Shown here one piece after another: positions 38,001-47,028 of a DNA stretch of 64,000 nucleotides. Source of the DNA: Polytrichum commune (Eukaryota > Streptophyta > Polytrichopsida > Polytrichales > Polytrichaceae); assembly GCA_950295325.1 (NCBI GenBank), contig OX485809.1, positions 19,218,001 through 19,282,000 of the forward strand, read 5' to 3'. Made by a program: the position numbers and the translations under genes. Each line of letters starts with the position of its first letter. Position 1 is the stretch's first letter. The notes under the pieces were generated by a model that worked only from the letters and a program-made list of their open reading frames with translations, had not been told where the DNA came from and did not search any database.

Positions 38001-39062
38001 AACCATATCAATGTGGGCTCTGTGTAAAAAGTCGTACAAAACCATAGCCTATTCTGGGACATGTCTTGTGGTCGGGTCGGGTCGGGTCATGTCGCTATTG
38101 GCTTTGAGCATGCCTAATACCTCCCATAGTCAACACCCTTCACACCTGCAGGTGGTAGGTAGCCGACACCTTAGTACCATGCAGATAAGTAGCATTGGCT
38201 ACACTAAAAAATTGTTTCATTGTGGCCTACATTATTCAGGGTCCTCTACAGTCAATAGCTGTGCTTATCTTATAGAATACCTAGTCCAAGGTCTTTTGAT
38301 GATCTTGATTCGTCTCAAATGCATGATTTGTGATGGAAGAAATCAAACCCATTGCCAAGTTGTCGACCCTTGTTGTATGACAAGACTTCTGATATGAGGG
38401 TGGCCATCAATTGAGGATTCATGCAGGAGGCGTTGACTGCTGGCACTGAAACGAGTGCAACCACAACAGTGTGGGCAATGTCAGAGCTCATACTCAACCC
38501 TCACCTCATCAAGCAAGCACAGGAAGAACTGGATGCGGTGGTAGGTGTTGACCGCCTTGTGCAAGAATCGGACATCCCGAAGCTTCCCTACCTGCGAGCC
38601 ATTGTGAAGGAAACATTCCGCTTGCACCCTCCAGGACCACTTTCTGTCCCGCGTGAATCCACCCAACCCTCACAAGTCCTGGGCTACAATCTCCCCGCGC
38701 AAACGATGTTGCTCCTCAACCTCTTTGCCATCCACCGCGACCCCAATGTATACGAGAATCCAAATACGTTCAACCCAGATCGGTTCATGAAGCATCCAGA
38801 GGTGGATCACACAGCCATGTACGATTATTACCAGTTGATGCCATTTGGTGCCGGCCGCCGCATGTGTCCGGGGTACCATCTGGGCGATGTGATGGTGCAC
38901 CTTATGGTGGCTAATTTGCTCCACAGCTTTGACTGGAGCCTACCAAAAGGGGAGAGTGTGGAGACCTTTGACATGTCGGAGGTCATGTCATTGGTAGTGT
39001 CAAGGAAGAATCCTCTGTGCTTGGTTGGCAACCCCAGGCTTCCTGATGCCCACTTGGCATGA
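35092..39062 (+). CDS. Cytochrome P450 monooxygenase (plant A-type, CYP71-clan-like)
   Basis: ER-anchored haem monooxygenase; substrate unknown. Four exons: 35092-35380, 36617-36971, 37555-37897 and 38427-39062, joined in frame to 540 residues, a normal length. Donors are GTACGT, GTACTT and GTAAGC; acceptors end CATCAG, CCACAG and ATGCAG. The ATG at 35092 is chosen because it puts a membrane anchor (about 27-48) directly before the hinge LPPGPRPWPIVGN (57-69). An upstream in-frame start at 34951 would bury the anchor. Other motifs: WRQTRK in the C-helix region, I-helix AGTETS (334-339), K-helix ETFR (391-394), PDRF (446-449) and the haem loop FGAGRRMCPG (469-478, Cys476). All catalytic features are present. 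Three broken relatives lie nearby (26.9, 39.1 and 43.2 kb), which indicates local duplication. A giant inverted repeat ends about 190 bp upstream and may influence its promoter. Confidence 0.94.
35381..36616 (+). other. P450 intron 1
   Basis: This 1,236-bp phase-1 intron holds no recognisable element except a 14-bp tandem repeat (TTTTCTATGTCATT, about three copies, 36498-36535) near its 3' end. Intron 3 contains a short (GGTCG)n run at about 38074-38088. Confidence 0.7.
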
Positions 39063-39066
39063 TTCA

Positions 39067-39590
39067 AACCTCTTTGCCATCCACCGCGACCCTAATGTAT
39101 ACGAGAATCCTCACATTTAACCCATATTGGTTTGTGACACATCCAAAGGTGGATCTCACAGTAGTCTCACAAGAGTCACTCCCTTATACATATTTGAACC
39201 ACCTAAGATCATAATGTACTTTCAGTGCCATAAATTTTTCTAAGATGTCTATAACTTTCTCTTTGAAATAACCAATAGTATCCTACCTTTTTGTTGCACA
39301 ACGTTTTCCAATGGAACACTGGTGACTCCCTATGAATAATTTATCGAAGTTGATGCCATTTGATGTTAGCTGTCACATGTTATCTGTCATTTGGGAGTTG
39401 TGATGGTGCACCTGATGTTGGCTAACTTGCTCCACAACTTTGAATGGAGCCCACTCAAAAGAAGAGATTGTGGAGAGCTTGTATACATCTAAGGTCATGT
39501 TGTTGGTGGTGTCAAGGAAGAATCCTTGATCTTTCATTGCAAAATCTCAGGCTTTCGAATGCCTACTTGACATGATGATTCAAATAATTC
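39067..39590 (+). pseudogene. Partial P450 last-exon duplicate
   Basis: It starts five bases after the stop codon of the intact gene. CCTCTTTGCCATCCACCGCG, found inside exon 4, recurs at 39067, followed by a diverged PNVYENP...HPKVD segment, about 170 bp of unrelated sequence, then matches to the haem-loop region and the end (LMPF, GVVMVHLMLANLLHNFEWSP, VVSRKNP). The haem-loop Cys context is destroyed and frames are broken. This is a tandem partial duplicate in the same orientation. Confidence 0.85.
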
Positions 39591-40053
39591 AGACCTTGGA
39601 CAACTAACTAAGTGGGCAGCTATTTAGCTAGCTAAAAGCTCAAACTAACTAAAGTTGCACATGAATTCGGTGTCTCAAAAGAATAAAACTAAGTGTCATA
39701 ATCTAGGTGAGAAAAGTTAGCTAGCTAAAGTTAGCTAATACCTAGCTAGAATTTGGATGTGATCTCGGTGAAATAAATGATGTCAAATGGTCATCTCTTA
39801 GACCCGGACTAGTTGAAGCAGCGATGTTTTTGAAATTGAACATGAATCCAATTTCTAATAATCCAATATATGTCGCGGAATCTCTGATTTGGAATGGCTT
39901 GATTCCATCTCGTTTTGAATTGCCAAATGACATTCGCGATTCCGATGATAATGATGAAGATAATGATCTATCACCAATGCATCGAAAGTGAAGAAGTTGA
40001 TTATACGTGTTGTTTTTAAGCCTTTCAATTTTCATGTGCAATAACATGAAAAT

Positions 40054-41031
40054 TGTCACAACCCTTGCTAACGCTTCTTAACACTCTTGGTCATTTTTCA
40101 ATTCTAGCAAGGGTCATGAGCGTTAATTCTTCGCATTCCGCCATGCAAATGGTTAGCTCCCCATACCACGAACCTCTTAGTTCATAGGAGGGGGACCAAC
40201 CCTCCTACAGGTGCATTCGGGACTTACTGCTTAATTGGTAACCAATGGTAAGATGTAGACTTCCATGAATGGAAGTCCAATCTTTAGTTGATCATTGTGT
40301 TGCCGGAACAACACTATAACAACCCGAACCATACTAGGCAACTATGCCCCCATGTTGGGCCAATGCCCGTGGAGGCTTGCCATTTGGCCTCGAGTAGGTT
40401 TGGCCGGCCTGCCACCTCACCCATACAAGCCTCTAGGACTTTTGGCAGGGCCCCTACCCCACCTTCAATAAATCTTTTGTCATTTTACCAAGAGTTGGGG
40501 CCAAGTGGAAATTTTCCCTTAGCCACTGGGCTAGAAGCCCCAACAGCTTCAGAACAACCTAACTTCCTTGTATGATCTTTGATGTTGACATGTGATCATT
40601 CCATCCTCATGTACTTTTCATGAAGATGCCAATGGACTCCTTACTTGGCCCATTCGGGTAAGTATTGAGGAAGTTATGCCTGTTTAAACCTTGGCAGCCC
40701 CGGGAGCCACTCCCAGACCATTGATTTACCAGGGCGTTGTCCCGGGACAATGCCCCACTCAAATTGCCATATCTCCTAGCTTACACTTATGATTGAGGTG
40801 TTCTCAAGCATTCTAAAATCCGTATGCCATAAGCTACGCAAAGCTCATTGCCTTACCCTTGTGATTCCTAGTTTTCATGGGTGAGAGGCGTTCCCAACGC
40901 CCCGGGGCCCTCACCCACACTAGGATCACTTGGGCCCTCTCACCAACGGCGCCACAAGTCCTAGGTGTTACTCCGGGGTCCCCCTTGTGCCCATGGTGTT
41001 TTGGGCACTCCTCATGGAGAGGTGCACGACA
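40054..41031. mobile_element. Solo LTR of the chromovirus family
   Basis: 978 bp, running from TGTCACAACCCTTGCTA to GGTGCACGACA. It is flanked by a perfect 5-bp target duplication AAAAT (40049-40053 and 41032-41036). It matches the LTR at 58073-59046 end to end, though more diverged. A complete LTR with a target duplication but no internal region is the product of LTR-LTR recombination. By analogy with the 58-63 kb element, its transcriptional orientation would be minus. Confidence 0.92.
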
Positions 41032-42452
41032 AAAATACAAAGCCAACTGAGAGCAATACAACCGAATAAATATTGTTTGGTTCGTATGAATGTATTTCTC
41101 TCTAGTTTAGAATGAATATGCATGTCACACAACGTTTTAGCTAATCGAAGTTGAGTGAAATTGAGAGTTACGGAAAGTTAACTAGCTAAAGCTAAGAAAG
41201 AATCTTAGATTCGATGAATCTAACTAACGCTAAATGACAAATAGGGTCCGGGAAAATTTAGGTAGCTGATGCTAGTTGGCGAGCTCTCTAGGGCCTGAAG
41301 TAATTTCAAAGAGGACCATTACTTTAACATTATTGAAACATGTACTTCAATAGCAAGACTTGTACATCATTAATATGTTTTATCTGACTGTGGAATCAAT
41401 ACTTAGTTTGTGTCAATCAACCAATGCTTTCAATTCTTTAGCACAGTGTTGAATGAAGACTCTCTTGATCTATAAATTATTTGATACTCATGACTATGAG
41501 TTGATTAATATGAGTTTCTTTTAAATGACAATGTGTTTGATCACATAACATTATTCAACTGCATGGTTGTGTTCCATTCTATATATAGCATCTGACATTG
41601 GCATCCACTATCTTACCTTCACATGAAGAAACTAAGAAAGTAGGAAGAAATTGGTACAAATAATGGATAGTGCTGGTATGAATAATAAGAATGTTGTGGA
41701 TAGTGTTGGTAGTTACAGTGATAGTGTTTCTATGAATAGTATTTTTAGTGAATAACATTCAGATGAATAATGTTTCCTATGAATAGTACTGGGATGAACA
41801 ATGATTGTTGTGAACAATGTCGGGAGTATAACTCCACCCAAATTTCCAAGTGTCAACTTGAATGTATGATAATAAACGAATATTCTTACATTTGTTCTGG
41901 ACTCACAAAATATGATTGACATATTCCAAGGTCATGAGACCAACCCACATGATTGAATAATATTATGCATTGGACACCAAGTGTTTGAATTTGTGCATGG
42001 TCATCATGACCGGTCTTAGTGCCGAGAGTGATAATTTAAGCAGATGTTTGTTGATGAAGCATGACCTATTGTTAAGGTCAGTTCTGTACATGAGGAGGGT
42101 TATTGGTTGAAGATGGTGCTCAAGGATTAGAGGGTCTGGGAACGAGGGTGGGAGCGTGAGTTCCCAACTTGAGAATTCAAGGGTGCCCAAGGGAGCTATC
42201 ATTCTCTGGTGTAGAAATAAGGCATTCTCACACCCCTCTACGTGTTCATGAACTCCACTGTTTATTCTCACCGTGGACAATTCTCTTTTATCTCCTGTCT
42301 GCCCCACAAGGGTCCACAAACATTCAGCCATGGTTTTACGAACAGTCATGTGTTGATGTGTTAGAGTTCTTCTTCAGGCTAGCTAATGACAGTAAATACA
42401 CCTAAACCCTTTACTAGAAGAGAAGAAATTGTAAGGAACTGCTCAATTACCA
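41032..42452. other. Intergenic stretch, no gene recognised
   Basis: A run at 41660-41820 repeats 'GAATA(G/A)T..T' and 'GTGGATAGTGTTGGTA' words loosely. Overlapping open frames at 41963-42405 carry no recognisable motifs. Confidence 0.35.
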
Positions 42453-42739
42453 GCTTGTTCAAGAGATGTGAAAGCATCTCGGATACCATATTAATCAATT
42501 GAGTGATGGCATGACTAACTAACAATGTCAAGTTCAACCTCAAACTTGAAGGAAAATGGATGCCACAATCTCCCAAAAGTCTGATGTCTGCCATCCGGTA
42601 ATTCAACAATTCATGTGACACATGAATGTGGCAACTTCATTCAACAATATGCAAATGCTGACGTTGCAACCTTTTGTTTCATTTTTATTATTTTTATTTT
42701 GAGAAAAATGAAACAAGCTCTAATATTTGAATGCCCTGA

Positions 42740-42770
<31 letters not shown>

Positions 42771-43090
42771 TGGGGACCTCTCTTGAGTGCACCTAGTAGA
42801 ACCACAAAACCCAAGAAGGGCGAACAACCTAACCATGATCAACTATGCCATTTTTTGGTGCCTCTATTGTAATGTTACATCATGTGATGTCTAAATATTA
42901 CAACATCACTCCGAAATAGAAATTACACTAACTCAATAATGAAAATACATAAGATAATAAGTAGTTGTGACTATTAGTCTACAAAGTAGAATTGTTGAAG
43001 ATTAATGACACTTCATAAAGAGAGAGGTGACACCAAACTACAGTTGACGTGAATGAGAGATGCTTCACTCCAAACCAAAGCTGCAATCTC
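42453..43090 (+). repeat. Dispersed 640-bp repeat, copy 2
   Basis: Direct-orientation partner of 15114-15750. This copy contains an (AAAG)n microsatellite at 42738-42770 where copy 1 has unrelated A-rich sequence. Confidence 0.6.
42738..42770. repeat. (AAAG)n microsatellite
   Basis: About eight uninterrupted GAAA units. Confidence 0.95.
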
Positions 43091-43184
43091 AAATATAATG
43101 AAATCCATGGCACATTTGTGGAGCATAGCTCAGCGACAAGCCTCATGTAGGAAGCTTGGCAACAAATAACTAATAGTCAAGTCC

Positions 43185-43590
43185 AATGGGCATTGGCAAA
43201 CCTGGGCAAACACAAGGGAGTCTTCCTACAAGTGGGCCGGCCGGGTGCAAACGGAAGGCTTCCTTGATGGCCGGCAAGTAGGGTAGTTTTGGGATGTCTG
43301 ATTCTTGCATGAGGCGGGTGGCACCCACCAGTCTCGAGCTCCTCTTGTGCACACTTGATCTCTGATCGGGGAGAACCCACAGTTAGTTACAGATGAACTG
43401 GTTGAGTTTGAGAAATAATCGGTTGAAGTTCAAGACTGCAGAGAAATTACCGATCATTTTAGAGGAATTTATAGAATATACCCCAATTTAATACTCCGAA
43501 GGATGTCAACATGTAACTGCTTGGACTTGCAAACACTAGGATCTCGACCGTTTATGCCCAGAAATCTCCCTGATCACTGCACTTGATGAA
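43185..43590 (-). pseudogene. Inverted P450 fragment with retained intron sequence
   Basis: On the minus strand, about 43590-43385 matches the start of intron 2 of the intact P450 (from about 37020: 'CGGTC(A/G)AGATCCTAGTGTTT', 'ATTCCTCTAAAATG', 'GTTCATCTGTAACTA'). It then joins exon-4 sequence: CAQEELE, QESDIPKLPYL, EAFRLHPAGP. Exon 3 and intron 3 are deleted, and the frame is broken before the haem loop. Keeping intron sequence means DNA-level duplication with inversion, not retrocopying. Confidence 0.85.
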
Positions 43591-44040
43591 ATGAGGTTGC
43601 GAATGAGTCGGACAATGCCCACTCAACCATTGGTGCACTCGTGTCTGTTCCGGCAGTCAATGTCTTTTAAATTTATTCCAACTTGTCAACTGCACAACAC
43701 TCGTCTTGTCGCTCCAACAAGGGTACAACATCATACTGGTGCAACAACGAATACATGGACTACATATTCTACAGGAGGAGCCTTGCTACGGGTCGTAGCA
43801 AGGCGACATGTGTATAATAACGGCCATAGCAATGACCATATCATGAAGAAAACTTGCTATGGTCTATAATTGGCGTGCTCGTGTCCAACGAGGATACGAC
43901 ATGTTGGGGAGATTTGAGGTGGTTAGCGATATGAATTCATTCCAAATTATGTGAAATAAAAAGATTGACGTCAACCCTTTTTTGACACCCTGCCTATATT
44001 GAATATTCCCCAACCATGACCACCTCACCATCCTGGGGGT
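43591..44040. other. Stretch with a short hairpin, no gene recognised
   Basis: CCTTGCTACGGGTCGTAGCAAGG at about 43782-43804 is a perfect 10-bp-arm hairpin. Direct or inverted CGTGTCC/ACGACA-type words recur around it, as in subterminal regions of DNA transposons, but I cannot define an element. Confidence 0.35.
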
Positions 44041-44741
44041 GGACTCTTCATTGGAAACCTAAATGATGTGCGTGGGTGACTATGAAATAAACCCCCCTAT
44101 ATATGAGACTGGGACTCAGGACTTTGTTATGCCTGAATCCTCCAAGGCTAAGTTAGAGGCTATCCTTAATGCTATGAACACATTATTGTTCCGAACCATA
44201 ACGATTGAAGGAGTCATTGGTGGCCTTCAACAACATCAACCTCCCGCCAATCTAGAGGGAGGAACTCGGTCTGTGCTTCAACAAGTTCCACTACCACAAC
44301 GGAAGGAACCTTGTGTAAGCTTGCCTGAGAAATTTGATGGCACGCGCTCCAAGTTTCGAGGGTTTGTCAATCAAATTCGATTGATAATCGCTTTACAGCC
44401 GGAGCGTTATCCAACAGAAGAATCACGAGTCGGATTGATTGGGACGTTGCTTATGGGACAAGCTTTAACATGGTTTGCTCCCATGTTTGAGAAATGTTCA
44501 CCCATCTTGAACAATTTTGACATTTTTTTGGAGGCCTTTGCGGAAGCATTTGGAAAACATGACAAGGCTCGTTAGGCAACAACAAATTTCAGTCCCTACG
44601 ACAAGGGACACATTCTGCATCGACTTACGCCTCAGATTATAGACAACTTGCGTGCAATATCAATTGAGATGAAGCAACACTTATGAGCCAATTCTATTGG
44701 GGCTTAAAGGATATTGTGAAGGATTTGTTGTTGTCACTCCC
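44041..44741 (+). mobile_element. Ty3-type gag relic
   Basis: An open frame (about 44063-44575) includes LPEKFDGTRSKFRGFVNQIR, ALQPERYPTEESRVGLIG, ALTWFAPMFE and FAEAFGKHDK. This is the retrotransposon-gag capsid pattern of Ty3/Metaviridae elements. A stop then precedes degenerate continuation (GLKDIVKDLLLSLP) to 44740, where an LTR fragment starts. No zinc knuckle, protease or polymerase follows, so this is a decayed, deleted element. It is on the opposite strand to the 58-63 kb element. Confidence 0.82.
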
Positions 44742-45067
44742 TGTCGCGCACCTCTCCATGAGGAGTGCCCAAAACACCATGGGCACGAGGGGGGCCCCGG
44801 AGTGACAACCAAGACTTGTGGCGCCGATGGTTAGAGGGCCCGAGTGATTCTAATGTGGTTGAGGGCCCCGGACGTTGGGAACGCCTCCCACCCATGGAGA
44901 CTAGGAGGCACGAGGATAAGGCCATGAGCTACGTGTAGATTCTAGAATGCTCAAGAACACCTCAATCGGAGGTGTAAGCTAGGAGATATGACAATTGGAG
45001 TGGGGTGCTGTCTTGGAACAGTGCTCTGGTACAACAGTGGCCTGGGAGTGGCTCCCGGGACTGCCAA
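44742..45067 (+). mobile_element. Chromovirus LTR fragment
   Basis: It begins TGTCGCGCACCTCTCCATGA and matches the reverse complement of the LTR at 58073-59046 for about 326 bp, ending at GACTGCCAA. It lies directly against the gag relic. The remaining two-thirds of the LTR are missing. Confidence 0.85.
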
Positions 45068-45200
45068 CACTACAACAAAACATGTCTTTTACAACTGGGT
45101 TTTTTTTAACTCCTACGAGTGAGAAAATCCAGATTTTACTGACGTGAAAAACGACCAGTCGCTTCGGACAAACAGTAAAGTCTGGTCATAGTCATGTCGG
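45068..45200 (+). mobile_element. CACTA (En/Spm)-like transposon terminus
   Basis: CACTACAACAAAACATGTCT begins exactly where the LTR fragment stops. CACTACAA(C/G)AAAA followed by T-rich, 'TTTTAC'-containing subterminal sequence is the usual form of plant CACTA ends. I did not find the opposite TGTTGTAGTG end in the window, so only one terminus is supported. Confidence 0.45.
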
Positions 45201-45659
45201 ACAAGATGTTCCCAATGGACACGTTCCCAATGGCAGTGAAGTTTGGGGTGCTCTGCGTGCTTCACTTCATAAAGTCATATCCTACTTCACTATGCCTCGT
45301 CAATATAAGGAACATAATACACGTCACCATATTACTCCCTCTAGTAATCTCGGACAAGTCATGTACGTGTGTATTAACTTTTGCACTTCACTACACAAAG
45401 TTATATATGTGAAATGAAAAAAGATCTCCATATCACTCCCTCTAGTAATCTCGGACAATAACGAAGGAGATCCATAACTTTACGTAGTTCGTGCGTGTGA
45501 CTTATTACAGTAAACACTATATTCGTTAAATTGAGACTTTTTGGGCATTTTGAGACATTCACATAAATAAGAACAAGGATAAATGGAACACATATTGGAG
45601 AAAGTTGTAAGATGCGAACACTTTGAAGCAGGTGTTTAGACCAAGAACCCCATAAATAA

Positions 45660-45955
45660 CTCATATTTGTGATGGTTTAGGGTGGGCAATCCAAATCTTA
45701 GACCACATTTAAGGGGAAACCTTAAAACATTCATATTATTGCACACAAAATATTAGAGCTTGTATGAATATGGTTTAGGTAGGGCAATCCAAACCATAGA
45801 TCTTATTGAAGGGTTAATATGTTAACCAATATAATATTGCATACAAAATATTCCAAACTCATATTTGTGATGGTTTAGGTAGGGCAATCCAAACCTTAGA
45901 CCATATGGAAGGGGAAATCATGTCTAACTTGTATTATTGCAAAAAAAAAACATAC
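45660..45955. repeat. Three tandem copies of a ~98-bp unit
   Basis: 'GGTTTAGG(T/G)(A/T)GGGCAATCCAAA' starts near 45673, 45770 and 45871, each followed by TTAGACC/ATAGATC, an 'AAGGGG/AAGGGT' word and 'TATTGCA-ACAAA'. The array lies just downstream of the minus-strand coding exons at 46079-46885. The remaining sequence at 45200-45660 has no gene I can see. Confidence 0.8.
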
Positions 45956-46078
45956 AAAGTGTGGCATGTAAAATGCATATCATGCTAACACCACACATGC
46001 ATTGGATAGTGCGACCCAAAATGTTCTTGCCTATGGCCCAAAACCCTACGCCTACTATGGCCTATCTAGCCTCGGATA

Positions 46079-46885
46079 CTACCTCTTTTTCTTTTGCTTC
46101 ATTTTCTTTTGCTTTTTTTTTTCTTTTGCCTCTTTTTCTTTTGCCTCTTTTTCTTTTGCTGCAGCTTCTTTTGCTCGCATTGCTTCAACATTCCTGAAAA
46201 TCTCCGCCCCGCGACTATAGCCATTCTTGGGGTGAACGCCATCAATAACACATTTTGTATTCCGTCGGCCGCCCGAATTATACGACGAAGAATTCGAATA
46301 CGATGAAGTGGACTGTCTTGCATTTCTGGTCATGGAGTAGAAACGCTCCAACTCGATGGACGCACTAGACCGCATAGGTTTACGGGTGGGAGCAACCTGC
46401 AACGCGTCAACGCAAGAACACATGTGTTAGTTTAGGGAGGAAGACCCAAACGTGTCACACATTCATTTTTTAAGTGCAAAATGATTGTAATGCGCGGATA
46501 ACCATGTTTTTTTTGGGGGGGGGGGGTTCACCTTGTCACCGGGGGCGTTCCCGTCGGAGTTGGCGAGGAGGGGCAAGGCATCCCGCAAAGGAATAGGAAG
46601 GGTTCCACTCTTCGTAGGCCGAGCGTCCATCCGCAGCCGCCGTTGAGGTGTACTACTGCCGCCGGGCCGAGAGGGGGATGTCCGGACGCATTTGCGATTT
46701 ATGCCTTTGAGCGGTGACGGGGACGCAGATCGCCGGAAGATTTGCTTGGGTGGGGGGCTATCGACGACGCCGGCGTCAAGAGGCTCCTTGGAGTAGTCGA
46801 TGGTTGACGCGGCGTCGTAAACGGTCTCGTAGAAGAAGCTCCCCAAGTCTGACTCGCTGACGACGTCAATCGAGGGCTCCAAACG
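46079..46885 (-). CDS. Unrecognised coding exons (E and F), possibly alternative 3' exons of the large gene
   Basis: Two exons in phase 0: 46885-46532 (118 codons) and 46396-46079 (105 codons plus stop). The first follows a long pyrimidine-rich acceptor (CTCCAG|CGT) and ends AAG|GTGAAC. The second begins after GTTGCAG|GTT. Exon E has VSESDLGSFFYETVYDAAS, then a basic, Ser/Pro-rich linker. Exon F has MRSSASIELERFYSMTR and ends in a strongly charged helix of repeated KEKEA units and a lysine-rich tail. I recognise no family. No start codon fits exon E, so it needs an upstream exon. All coding introns of the neighbouring 47-53 kb gene are phase 0, so splicing from its exon C to exon E would keep the frame. 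A separate gene is the other option. Confidence 0.5.
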
Positions 46886-47028
46886 CTGGAGCCAAAATTG
46901 GAACAAAACAAAACCCAAGGAAAAGGGGGGAGATAGAGCGCGTGAAAATCAAGATACATATGAAGCGTAAATTACACAAAATGGGTAGGCGCATATACAC
47001 ACACACACATACAAACACACGTACTGTC

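Noticed and set aside
44063-44575. Independent host gene derived from gag
   Set aside because: The frame ends in a stop, homology continues degenerate to an abutting LTR fragment, and there is no sign of conserved gene structure. A decayed retroelement is simpler.
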